Of a stretch of DNA of 64,000 bases, positions 9,655-17,560 are shown piece by piece. Origin of the DNA: Labilibaculum filiforme (GTDB taxonomy: Bacteria; Bacteroidota; Bacteroidia; Bacteroidales; Marinifilaceae). Each line of letters opens with the position of its first letter. Positions within the stretch are counted from its first letter, which is position 1. Made by a program: the position numbers and the translations under genes. The DNA lies in the NCBI RefSeq assembly GCF_002843315.1, contig NZ_MVDD01000004.1, positions 62,001 through 126,000 on the forward strand. Reading direction: 5' to 3'. The notes under the pieces were generated by a model. The model made no database searches and was not told the origin of the DNA. It saw only the letters and a program-made list of their open reading frames with translations.

Positions 9655-9672
9655 TGTAAAATATATTTTTAA

Positions 9673-10716
9673 ATGAGCTTATACCGATTATTCATACGTC
9701 CTCTTTTAATTCAGTTCGATCCTGAAACAATTCATCGATTCACTTTTACTTGTTTTAAATTCTTTCAAAAATTTAAAATCATTCGCTCTTTAGTTTCTGC
9801 ACAGTTTAAAGTGAAAGACTCCTCTTTGGAAAGAGAACTTTTTGGTCTGAAATTTCCAAATCCGGTTGGTTTGGCTGCTGGATTGGACAAAAATGCCGAA
9901 GCTTTTGATTTTTTAGGAAGTATGGGCTTTGGGTTTATTGAAATTGGCACACTTACTCCAAAAGGACAAGCAGGAAATCCAAAACCTAGGTTGTTCCGTT
10001 TTGTAAACGATAAAGCATTGGTGAACCGCATGGGCTTTAATAACGAAGGCGTTGAAGATGCTGTTAACCGATTGCGCAAGAAAAGAACCAAAATTATCAT
10101 TGGAGGAAATATCGGAAAGAACAAAAATACGCCTAACGAAGAAGCCACAAGCGATTACTTAACATGTTTTGATGCCTTATTTCCTTACGTTGATTATTTT
10201 GTTGTAAATGTAAGTTCTCCCAATACTCCTAACCTGAGAGAGCTACAAGGAAAAGAACCTTTAAAGAAGCTTTTGAATGAAATAATGGAATTGAACCGAA
10301 GCAAGGAAAAAACGAAACCTGTGCTTTTAAAAATTGCTCCAGACGTTAATAATTCACAATTGGATGATATCATTGAAATTGTTCAGGAAACTAAAATTGA
10401 TGGAATTGTTGCTACCAACACCACCATTTCACGAGAAGGATTATCCGATCCGGAAAGTATAATTAAACATGTTGGCGCCGGCGGTTTAAGTGGACAACCT
10501 CTTCGTGAAAAATCTACGCAAGTAATTCGATACATCCATGAAAAATCTGAAGGCCGAATTCCAATTATTGGCGTTGGTGGAATCTTAACAAAAGAAGATG
10601 CCTTGGAAAAATTGGCTGCTGGAGCATCGCTTGTGCAAATATATACTGGCTTTATTTATGAAGGACCTGCACTAGTAAAATCTATCAATAAGGAGTTGGT
10701 TAGAAAAGGGTCTTGA
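9673..10716 (+). CDS. pyrD: dihydroorotate dehydrogenase (quinone), class 2
   Basis: 347 residues. Oxidises dihydroorotate to orotate in pyrimidine synthesis, passing electrons from FMN to membrane quinone. The N-terminal 40 residues form the amphipathic helices of class 2 enzymes (membrane association). Class 2 landmarks: [55 protein letters not shown] (with the catalytic Ser characteristic of class 2), [10 protein letters not shown], and GVGGI near the phosphate-binding loop. Length and motif order are normal for the family. Single gene with its own promoter; the downstream spacer is full of degenerate repeats. Confidence 0.97.
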   Translation: MSLYRLFIRPLLIQFDPETIHRFTFTCFKFFQKFKIIRSLVSAQFKVKDSSLERELFGLKFPNPVGLAAGLDKNAEAFDFLGSMGFGFIEIGTLTPKGQAGNPKPRLFRFVNDKALVNRMGFNNEGVEDAVNRLRKKRTKIIIGGNIGKNKNTPNEEATSDYLTCFDALFPYVDYFVVNVSSPNTPNLRELQGKEPLKKLLNEIMELNRSKEKTKPVLLKIAPDVNNSQLDDIIEIVQETKIDGIVATNTTISREGLSDPESIIKHVGAGGLSGQPLREKSTQVIRYIHEKSEGRIPIIGVGGILTKEDALEKLAAGASLVQIYTGFIYEGPALVKSINKELVRKGS

Positions 10717-10800
10717 AAGGTCTGGAAAAGTCAAGCAGTCAAAAGGTCGAATAGTCAAACGTCGAACAGTCTATAAAAGTCTGGAAAGGTCGAAAGCTTA
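10704..10800. repeat. degenerate short tandem repeat tract (gtcgaaaag-type)
   Basis: Runs of a 9-11 base degenerate unit related to GTCGAAAAG, GTCGAACAG and GTCTGGAAAG, beginning within the last codons of pyrD. A 23-base segment at 10768-10790 recurs at 13912-13934, beyond the other end of the polymerase gene. Confidence 0.75.
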
Positions 10801-10957
10801 CTAATTATGATCCCTATCCCGAAAGCTTTAGTGGTTTGGGGTAGATGTGCGCAAGTAACTACAGTTCAATATATTAGTCTTCAATTTTAGCTCGAAGATA
10901 AAATAGTCACCTTCCTTACACTTTGCAAATTCTTAATTCATCATTATTAATTCTTAA

Positions 10958-13903
10958 TTATTTCACCACCTCTTCCAAGCTTAAATTTGGCATCCGCTCC
11001 ATTTTACTAACTTCGATACTAATAAATCCGTATTCCTCCGTTACTTTTCCTTCAATACAGTAGCAACCCGGTCCACGAAATGGATACTCTTTAGCTGCAG
11101 GCGGAAAATGGACTGTATCAAGCCAATGTCCATCCAAATCGATCCAAGTTCCAAAATACATGATTTTCCCATTACTTGTTTTGCTGGGTTTCCGGGTAAT
11201 TAAAAAACCAACAATGCGAATATAACGATTAATCAATCGAGGTAAATGGCAGGCTTTTAAATCGGAAGGAAGCTCATCTTTCAGCAATTCAAAAGGCGAT
11301 TGTATCGATAAACCCAGCAATTCTATTTCATCAAAAGCATCTTCCAATTGATGTTTCCAAAGTTCGGGAAGCTTAAATTCTTTTACTTCGGTCTGGAATA
11401 ATGTTTTTTCGGGCTTGGTCTTTTTGCTGTTTCCCAATAGGTAATGAGCATCCCAAAGCAATTCTTTTTTCTCTTTTCCCGTAAAACGGAAAGCTCCCAC
11501 TCGTATTAAAATAATTAATTGCTCCAAACTAAGAGGAAATCGCTTCACAAAATCGCGCAAACTTAAAAACAAGCCATTTTCCTTCCGCTCCTTCATAAGA
11601 CTTCTTCCTGTTGCTCTATCTAAATCGTGTAACAAATAGAAACCCAGCCAAATAGTTCTGCCCTGAATTTTGTTCTCCCACCAACTTTGATTCACACATG
11701 GAGCTTCGACCGTAGCTCCGTGCATGATCGCATCGTGCAGATAAAGCTGTGCTGAATAGTAGCCACCGCCATTATTTAGTGTTGCCACCATATATTCTAA
11801 AGGATAATATGCCTTTAAATACAGCGCCTGAAAACTCTCCACAGCATAGCTGGCCGAATGTCCTTTAGCAAAAGCATAATTGGCAAAACTTTCAATTTGT
11901 CGCCAAATATCCTGCACAATAGAGTCTACGTAGCCTTTTTGTTTGCAGTTAGAGAAAAACTTGTCTTTAATTTTAGCAAACTCATTCCGTTGTTTGAACT
12001 TCCAAGACATTCCTCGTCGCAAAACATCTGCTTCGTCGAGCGATAATCCGGCAAAATAATGCGCCACCTTTATCACATCTTCCTGATACACCATTACACC
12101 ATAAGTTTCTTCTAAAATCCGATACAAATCGGGAATTTCGCGTTTGGCTTGCTCCCTTCGTCCTTCATCCTGAAAACGGAGAATATACTCCCGCATCATT
12201 CCGCTTTTGGCTACTCCGGGTCTAATAATAGAGCTTGCGGCCACCAGTCGCTTATAATCTTCGGCCTTTAGTTTGGTTAAAAGCATGCGCATGGCCGGCG
12301 ATTCTACATAAAAACAACCAATGGCTTCTCCTCTCTTCAACATGCGCTTTACCCGCACATCTTCCATAAACAGTTTGGTGTTGTGAATGTCGATATCAAT
12401 ACCATGATTTTGCTTGATAATGCTAAGCGTGTCTTTAATTTTTCCCAATCCCCGCTGACTCAGAATATCGAATTTGTGCAAACCCAAATCTTCAGCAATA
12501 TACATATCGAACTGAGTAGATGGAAAGCCTTTGGGCAAAAGTTCGGTGGCCGAGTAGTTGCTTATTGGTTTATCGGCTATTAAAATCCCACTGGAGTGGA
12601 TACTTCCATGACTCGGAAAGCCTGCAATGTACTCGCTGTAACGAATTACCCATTTGCCATATTCATCGGCATCATCAGGATTGGGATTCCTTTGTAGGCG
12701 CGTTATTTCTTCATCGGGCAAACCAAACACCTTGCCTATTTCGCGAAAGGCAGACTTGTGATTAAAGGTGATAAAAGTGCCAAGCAAAACCACGCGATCC
12801 CAGCCATATTTATCAAACAAATAACGAGTCACATCATCCCTGTCGGTCCATGAAAAATCGATATCGAAGTCGGGTGGCGATGTTCGAAAAGGATTAATGA
12901 AGCGCTCAAAGTAAAGGTCTAAGTCAACAGGATCAACATTAGTGATTCTTAGAAGGTAAGCAACTAAACTATTGGCTCCACTTCCTCGTCCCACATGATA
13001 AAATCCCCTACTCATGGCATATTTTACCAAATCCCAATTAATCAGAAAATAGGAACAAAAATTCAACTCCCGAATCACTTTCAATTCTTTGTTTAAACGA
13101 TCCAGAATTTCATCGGTCACCTCTTCGTAACGATATTTTAATCCCTCACAAGCCTTCTGCTTTAACAATTGAAAATCTTCCTCCTCGGAAAAGGTAAAGC
13201 GCTTTTTGTTTTTATTGGTACCAAACTCAAACTTCATGCTACAAGAATTCAGTAAATTTTCTGTATTCTCTATTAGCTTCGGATATTCTTTATACACCTC
13301 CAACAGTTCGCTTTTACTTCGATATTGATCTTCAAAATCGGCTTGCTCATTCTTAGAGAGCTTACTTAATAAGCTATTCTTATCGATAGCTCGCAACAAA
13401 CGATGAATATTGTAATCGCGCTTATTCCGAAAACTAGCCGTTTGCAAAACAACCAATTTATCTGGTTGGTTTTTCCATGCGGTAAACGGCAAACGAAGTA
13501 AGTCCTTTGGACTCACACCCAGGTATTCATTCTCCTTTAAATCACGAAGTTCTGAGGTGAAAGGATATACAATGCAGGCATGCTTAAAATCAGGAGCAAT
13601 GGGCGAAAATTCCTTTTTTTCATGCAAATGTGGTGTTAAAAACTCATTGATTTCACGAAATCCATTTGCATTTTTAGCAATTGCAACATATTGTTGTTGC
13701 GTTCCGTTTCGAAAATCAACACCAACCACAGGTCGAATAGCAAACTCTTCGCATCGCCTCACAAAATCGAGACTTGCTGCGGTATTATTGATATCCGTTA
13801 AGGCAACAGCAGAAAATCCTCCTGTAACAACCTCTTTTAAAAGATCCTCAACAGAAAGTGTTCCGTATTTAAAACTGTAGTAGCTATGGCAATTTAAAAG
13901 CAT
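10958..13903 (-). CDS. short DNA polymerase III alpha-type polymerase (DnaE2-like, translesion)
   Basis: 981 residues, much shorter than replicative DnaE (about 1160 or more). The PHP domain (1-210) has lost metal ligands: the first position reads LNCHS instead of LHxH, and TDI replaces the usual TDH near residue 36-38, so PHP nuclease activity is unlikely. Polymerase carboxylates are intact: PDFDIDF with Asp347 and Asp349, and HKFDIL with Asp479. GRGSGANSLVAYLL and EDVIKVAH are also present. An OB-fold follows at about 900-960, and the replicative tau-binding C-terminal domain is missing. Next to DinB and a LexA-like regulator, this looks like a damage-tolerance polymerase. The replicative DnaE should be elsewhere. 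It could alternatively be a second housekeeping-like DnaE. Confidence 0.88.
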   Translation of the reverse strand: MLLNCHSYYSFKYGTLSVEDLLKEVVTGGFSAVALTDINNTAASLDFVRRCEEFAIRPVVGVDFRNGTQQQYVAIAKNANGFREINEFLTPHLHEKKEFSPIAPDFKHACIVYPFTSELRDLKENEYLGVSPKDLLRLPFTAWKNQPDKLVVLQTASFRNKRDYNIHRLLRAIDKNSLLSKLSKNEQADFEDQYRSKSELLEVYKEYPKLIENTENLLNSCSMKFEFGTNKNKKRFTFSEEEDFQLLKQKACEGLKYRYEEVTDEILDRLNKELKVIRELNFCSYFLINWDLVKYAMSRGFYHVGRGSGANSLVAYLLRITNVDPVDLDLYFERFINPFRTSPPDFDIDFSWTDRDDVTRYLFDKYGWDRVVLLGTFITFNHKSAFREIGKVFGLPDEEITRLQRNPNPDDADEYGKWVIRYSEYIAGFPSHGSIHSSGILIADKPISNYSATELLPKGFPSTQFDMYIAEDLGLHKFDILSQRGLGKIKDTLSIIKQNHGIDIDIHNTKLFMEDVRVKRMLKRGEAIGCFYVESPAMRMLLTKLKAEDYKRLVAASSIIRPGVAKSGMMREYILRFQDEGRREQAKREIPDLYRILEETYGVMVYQEDVIKVAHYFAGLSLDEADVLRRGMSWKFKQRNEFAKIKDKFFSNCKQKGYVDSIVQDIWRQIESFANYAFAKGHSASYAVESFQALYLKAYYPLEYMVATLNNGGGYYSAQLYLHDAIMHGATVEAPCVNQSWWENKIQGRTIWLGFYLLHDLDRATGRSLMKERKENGLFLSLRDFVKRFPLSLEQLIILIRVGAFRFTGKEKKELLWDAHYLLGNSKKTKPEKTLFQTEVKEFKLPELWKHQLEDAFDEIELLGLSIQSPFELLKDELPSDLKACHLPRLINRYIRIVGFLITRKPSKTSNGKIMYFGTWIDLDGHWLDTVHFPPAAKEYPFRGPGCYCIEGKVTEEYGFISIEVSKMERMPNLSLEEVVK

Positions 13904-14382
13904 GGTTATAAAGTCTATAAAAGTCTGGAAAGGTTGAAAAGTCGAACAGTCGAAAGGTCGAACAGTTGAACAGTCGAAAGGTCTACTAAATTATTACCCC
14001 TAGCCCAAAAATCGGGATCCCTAAAGGGGACTTTTTCTTATTAATTTAAATTTCAGCATTCTTTTTAAGCCCCTTTAGGGGTTTGGGGTAAAAACAGACA
14101 AAGTCTTGAAAGGTCTTGCTAATTCATAATTCCTAATTTGCTTCACTCAACACCCCTCTCCCTGTCGGGATCTCCCCTGAAAAGGGAGAATTCAGGATTT
14201 AACTCTTCATTCCTGAGCTAAAACAATACGACAAGCCGTAATTCATAATTTCTAATTCATCATTATTAATTTTAATCACTATCGGTATCTCCCCTGAAAA
14301 GGGAGAATCCAACAATTGTAATTTTCACCCTTTAAATTTTTAATTCATCATTCTTAATTCGTAATCATTAATTCCTAATTTA
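13904..14382. repeat. composite intergenic repeat region between polymerase genes
   Basis: 479 bases without a gene. It holds (i) a gtcgaaaggtc-type tract at about 13909-13985; (ii) an inverted pair CCCTAAAGGGG (near 14021) and CCCCTTTAGGGG (near 14070); (iii) two copies of the palindromic TCTCCCCTGAAAAGGGAGAA (about 14170-14190 and 14287-14307); (iv) runs of taattcataattc-type degenerate repeats. Such modules are typical dispersed intergenic repeats of Bacteroidota genomes. No promoter for the polymerase gene was found in it. Confidence 0.7.
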
Positions 14383-15597
14383 TTACCGCCTTCGGTGTGC
14401 TGGAATAATTGGCGCTTGTCCGTTAAAAGGATTCATGCCACCAATGGTTTTTGACCCCATGGAAATGGCTCGTTTCACCGCACTTTGTCCGTAACGGTTG
14501 CGCACATGATCCATGGCTTGATACAATTTAATTAGCTTCTCCGAATCCTCGAACAAACGAATTTGATAAGTTCCACCCACCAAATTGCTAAAACTAACAC
14601 CAATCAAACGAATCAGTACTCTGCGCTCATACATCTTCTCAAACAAGTCGAGCACTACTGCGATTAGCGTATGATCTAAAGATGTATAGGGAATTCGCTT
14701 CTGTTTGGTGTAGGTCTGAAAATCGGAATATCTGATCTTAACCATCACACAAGCAGTTAGTTTGTTTCCATTTCGTAGCTGATAACACATATTTTCGGCC
14801 ATCGCTACCAACAAACTGCGCAATTTTACAATATCAGTAGTGTCTTTCTCAAAAGTTCGCTCGCTAGATATCGATTTTCGCTCGTTCCAAGCCACCACAG
14901 GAGTATTATCAATTCCTTGTGCCTTTTTCCAGATTACCGTTCCATTTTTTCCCAATACCCGTTCCATTAATTCCATGGGCATTTCCTGTACGGTTCGTAT
15001 TTTCTCTACTCCCATACTTCGTAACTTCTGATAAGTTTTATCGCCCACCATGGGAATTTTCTTGATGGAAAGCGGTGCCAAAAAATGCATTTCGTTGCCT
15101 TCCGGAATTTCGATATGATTATTGGGTTTGGCCTCTCCTGTTCCTACTTTCGAAACCGTTTTGCTAGTTGATAATCCAAACGAAATAGGCAAGTGTGTCT
15201 CTTTTAAAATCGTCTCCCGTAATTCCCTCGACCACAAATAACTGGTCTGCACAAAACGATCCATTCCCGTAATGTCAATATAGAATTCGTCAATCGAAGA
15301 TTTTTCGAAGATAGGCGAACGTTCCTTTACAATTTCAGTCACCATATCCGAAAACTTACTGTAAGTCCCGCTATCTCCTCTTATCACAACGGCATCTGGA
15401 CATAATAGCCGAGCCATTTTCATTGGCATGGCAGAATGAATGCCATACACACGCGCTTCGTAACTACAGGCAGCAACAACACCTCTATCCGATGTTCCTC
15501 CAATCAGTACCGGACGATTATTCAACCTGCTGTCTAAAAGCCGTTCACAGGACACAAAAAAAGTATCCAAATCCATATGTAATATTGTCTTTCTCAC
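14383..15597 (-). CDS. dinB: Y-family DNA polymerase (DNA polymerase IV)
   Basis: 404 residues. Translesion polymerase. Catalytic residues are visible: HMDLDTFF with Asp9, and SIDEFYID with Asp103 and Glu104. The YEARxxG segment (SYEARVYGIHSAMPM) binds the incoming nucleotide. A helix-hairpin-helix stretch (IKKIPMVGDKTYQKLRSMG) and the little-finger domain follow; the C-terminus is Arg-rich, without a clear beta-clamp-binding peptide. It is divergent from the XRE/S24 regulator, sharing a 71-base spacer with an inverted repeat, and co-oriented with the DnaE-type polymerase downstream. The arrangement suggests damage-inducible expression. Confidence 0.95.
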   Translation of the reverse strand: MRKTILHMDLDTFFVSCERLLDSRLNNRPVLIGGTSDRGVVAACSYEARVYGIHSAMPMKMARLLCPDAVVIRGDSGTYSKFSDMVTEIVKERSPIFEKSSIDEFYIDITGMDRFVQTSYLWSRELRETILKETHLPISFGLSTSKTVSKVGTGEAKPNNHIEIPEGNEMHFLAPLSIKKIPMVGDKTYQKLRSMGVEKIRTVQEMPMELMERVLGKNGTVIWKKAQGIDNTPVVAWNERKSISSERTFEKDTTDIVKLRSLLVAMAENMCYQLRNGNKLTACVMVKIRYSDFQTYTKQKRIPYTSLDHTLIAVVLDLFEKMYERRVLIRLIGVSFSNLVGGTYQIRLFEDSEKLIKLYQAMDHVRNRYGQSAVKRAISMGSKTIGGMNPFNGQAPIIPAHRRR

Positions 15598-15625
15598 TAA
15601 TTGTCGATATTTTCGTCATTTTTCT

Positions 15626-15640
15626 GACTATAATTTAGTC
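15626..15640. promoter_or_regulatory. candidate operator, inverted repeat GACTA-N5-TAGTC
   Basis: Perfect 5-bp arms separated by TAATT in the 71-base spacer between divergent dinB and the LexA-like regulator, just upstream of the regulator's -7 element. Position and symmetry fit a site for autoregulation and for control of dinB. Function is inferred. Confidence 0.45.
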
Positions 15641-15649
15641 TTTTCTGCT

Positions 15650-15657
15650 TATCTTTG
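15650..15657 (+). promoter_or_regulatory. -7 element (TATCTTTG) of the XRE/S24 regulator
   Basis: TATCTTTG 11 bases before the ATG at 15669. The inverted repeat at 15626-15640 falls where a bound repressor would overlap the -33 region. Confidence 0.6.
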
Positions 15658-15668
15658 AAAAAAAAGCG

Positions 15669-16379
15669 ATGTTTTTTGCAGAAAATATTAAATTCCTTCG
15701 TCAGCGAAGAAAAAGATCACAGCTTAGTTTAGCTGATCAACTGGACATTACAAGAACTACTTTGGCAGGATATGAAAAAAGCGTTCAGCCACCTTTTAAA
15801 GTGTTAATTAAATTCGCAGAATACTTTGGGGTATCCATAGATGCATTGTTGCGCTATAATTTGCAGGAATTATCGGAATTTCAGCTTTCGCAGATAGAAG
15901 ATGGATTCGATATTGATGTTACCGGAAAAAAATTACGTTTGCTTACCATATCGGTCGATCGTGATGGAGAAGAAAATATAGAAATGGTTCCCTTAAAAGC
16001 CCAGGCCGGTTACACAAACAGCTATGGCGATTTAGAGTTTATTGGCTCGTTGCCCAAGTTTTCATTGCCTTTTCTACCCAAAGATAAAACCTACCGAACT
16101 TTTCAAATTGCAGGAGATTCTATGCTTCCGATACCCGAAGGTGCATGGGTTACGGCATCCTTTATTCAAAACTGGGAACAAATTAAAGATGGCACTCCCT
16201 GCATTATAGTAACACTTGAAGAGGGGATTGTTTTTAAAGTGGTGTACAAACAATTAGAGAAAAACCAAACACTCCTTTTGGTATCCTCGAACCGCAACTA
16301 TAAACCTTACGAATTGCCTATTAAGAATGCCATTGAAATTTGGAAGCTTGAAACTTTTAATGGTTTTGAGATTGAATAA
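15669..16379 (+). CDS. XRE-family regulator with S24/LexA-like self-cleaving domain
   Basis: 236 residues. An N-terminal helix-turn-helix of the XRE type (about 5-62: NIKFLRQRRKRSQLSLADQL, TRTTLAGYEK). The C-terminal domain is S24: possible cleavage site Ala113-Gly114 (AQAGY), nucleophile Ser151 in AGDSMLPIPEG, and general base Lys190 in GIVFKVVY. Spacing between these is close to LexA and CI. By analogy it represses until activated RecA triggers self-cleavage. Divergent from dinB, so it is a candidate SOS-type switch for the mutagenic polymerases. A phage CI-type origin is possible, but no phage genes are nearby. Confidence 0.88.
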   Translation: MFFAENIKFLRQRRKRSQLSLADQLDITRTTLAGYEKSVQPPFKVLIKFAEYFGVSIDALLRYNLQELSEFQLSQIEDGFDIDVTGKKLRLLTISVDRDGEENIEMVPLKAQAGYTNSYGDLEFIGSLPKFSLPFLPKDKTYRTFQIAGDSMLPIPEGAWVTASFIQNWEQIKDGTPCIIVTLEEGIVFKVVYKQLEKNQTLLLVSSNRNYKPYELPIKNAIEIWKLETFNGFEIE

Positions 16380-16446
16380 AAATCTAATTTTACCACAAGA
16401 ACACTAGGTCATAAAGACACACAAAGGAAAAAAATACAAGTAGACA

Positions 16447-16544
16447 AAGCCCGTCAGCGGTTTTTTTTATCCCTGACGGCGCTTTCAATAACAAAACTCA
16501 CCAACAACCAAAATACTTACAAATATCTTTTCTTGTGATTTCTT
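16447..16544 (+). repeat. 98-bp direct repeat with REP-like hairpin, upstream copy
   Basis: Begins AAGCCCGTCAGCGG and ends CTTGTGATTTCTT. It has the palindrome CCGTCAG...CTGACGG (16451-16457 and 16473-16479) around a T-rich loop. It is nearly identical to 17331-17427 beyond the transposase gene, and both copies have the same orientation. Confidence 0.9.
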
Positions 16545-16678
16545 GCAACAAGAGGGAAAGATGGTTACTTTCGGATTCTATTAAATATAAAATTATTAAC
16601 AATGCGTCCCTATGTAGAGGGCTAACAATAATATTCTTATAAATTAACTAGAGGTAGCAACATCTAAATCTATTATAA

Positions 16679-17332
16679 ATGAGACTTCTTGAAGCAATTG
16701 AGCATGGCAAGTATTATCATATCTACAACAGAGGTATTAACGGTGAAGATTTATTTCGAAATAACGACAATCATGCCCATTTTCTTCATTTGTATGAAAA
16801 ATATATAGAAGAAATTGCTGATACTTTCGCATGGTGCCTTATGAAAAATCACTTTCATATTTTAGTGCGAATAAAAGAGAAAAATGAAATTGGATTTATT
16901 CCTGTTCGAAGAAGTAATCATATAATTACAACACCACCGTCAGGGATAAAAACCGCTGACGGGGTTTCTTCCAAACAATACGATCCCTCACGTCAGTTCT
17001 CCCACTTATTTAATGCATATGCTCAGTCAATAAATAAGGAATACAAACGAAGTGGGAGTCTATTTGAAAGTCCTTTCAAACGAAAACAAGTTACATCAGA
17101 TAGTTATTTTAAAGAACTGTTTAGCTACATTCATAACAAGCCTTCACATCATGGATTTTGTAAAAACTCCATTGATTATCCATGGACATCTTACCATTCT
17201 GCCTTATCGAAAAAAACGAGTAATCTGAAACGTGAAGAATTAATCAATTGGTTTGATGATGAAGAAAATTTTATTGGCTACCATCAACAAAAACAAGAAT
17301 ACATCAACATCCAAAATTTAATTTTAGAATAA
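16679..17332 (+). CDS. REP-associated tyrosine transposase (RAYT, Y1/HUH family)
   Basis: 217 residues. HUH single-strand transposase related to TnpA of IS200/IS605. Motifs: YYHIYNRGIN near the N-terminus, MKNHFHILVRI with the HUH pair His58 and His60, and FSYIHNKP, matching the conserved YIHxNP region of RAYTs where the catalytic Tyr is expected. It is flanked by 97-98 bp direct repeats, each with a CCGTCAG/CTGACGG hairpin, and the downstream copy begins inside its stop codon. The reading frame itself contains the same palindrome in inverted orientation (16937-16962), encoding an SGIKTADG-type loop that looks like an in-frame insertion. It stays open and could be functional. Confidence 0.92.
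   Translation: MRLLEAIEHGKYYHIYNRGINGEDLFRNNDNHAHFLHLYEKYIEEIADTFAWCLMKNHFHILVRIKEKNEIGFIPVRRSNHIITTPPSGIKTADGVSSKQYDPSRQFSHLFNAYAQSINKEYKRSGSLFESPFKRKQVTSDSYFKELFSYIHNKPSHHGFCKNSIDYPWTSYHSALSKKTSNLKREELINWFDDEENFIGYHQQKQEYINIQNLILE
16937..16962 (-). repeat. REP-like palindrome inside the transposase reading frame
   Basis: CCGTCAG (16937-16943) and CTGACGG (16956-16962) with the loop GGATAAAAACCG minus flanks, the reverse complement of the flanking-repeat hairpin. It preserves the reading frame of the transposase. Confidence 0.85.
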
Positions 17333-17427
17333 GCCCGTCAGTGGTTTTTTTCCCCCTGACGGCGCTTTTAATAACAAAACTCACTAACAACCAAAATACT
17401 TACGAATATCTTTTCTTGTGATTTCTT
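17331..17427 (+). repeat. 97-bp direct repeat with REP-like hairpin, downstream copy
   Basis: Begins at the last two bases of the transposase stop codon with AAGCCCGTCAGTGG and ends CTTGTGATTTCTT. Differs from the upstream copy by a few substitutions and one T in the loop. The rest of the gap to thiC (17428-17560) shows no gene. Confidence 0.9.
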
Positions 17428-17560
17428 ACTACAACCATATTAAATAAAAAGATACACAATGCATCCCAAAGGACTTAGTCGTGTGCTACGCTGCAATCTT
17501 GTTGTATTCCTTCGCCCCCACTACTATCCGAGGCTGCAATTGTTAAAAAGTACTCCATAA

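Larger units (their letters stand above)
9334..9672. other. divergent intergenic region with two promoters
   Basis: 339 bases, very AT-rich. It holds a minus-strand -7 element at 9400-9407 and a plus-strand -7 element at 9647-9654 for pyrD. I see no other structure. Confidence 0.5.

Noticed and set aside
15669-16379. Prophage repressor (CI) interpretation
   Set aside because: No integrase, Cro or structural phage genes nearby; association with polymerases fits an SOS-type regulator better. Still possible as origin.
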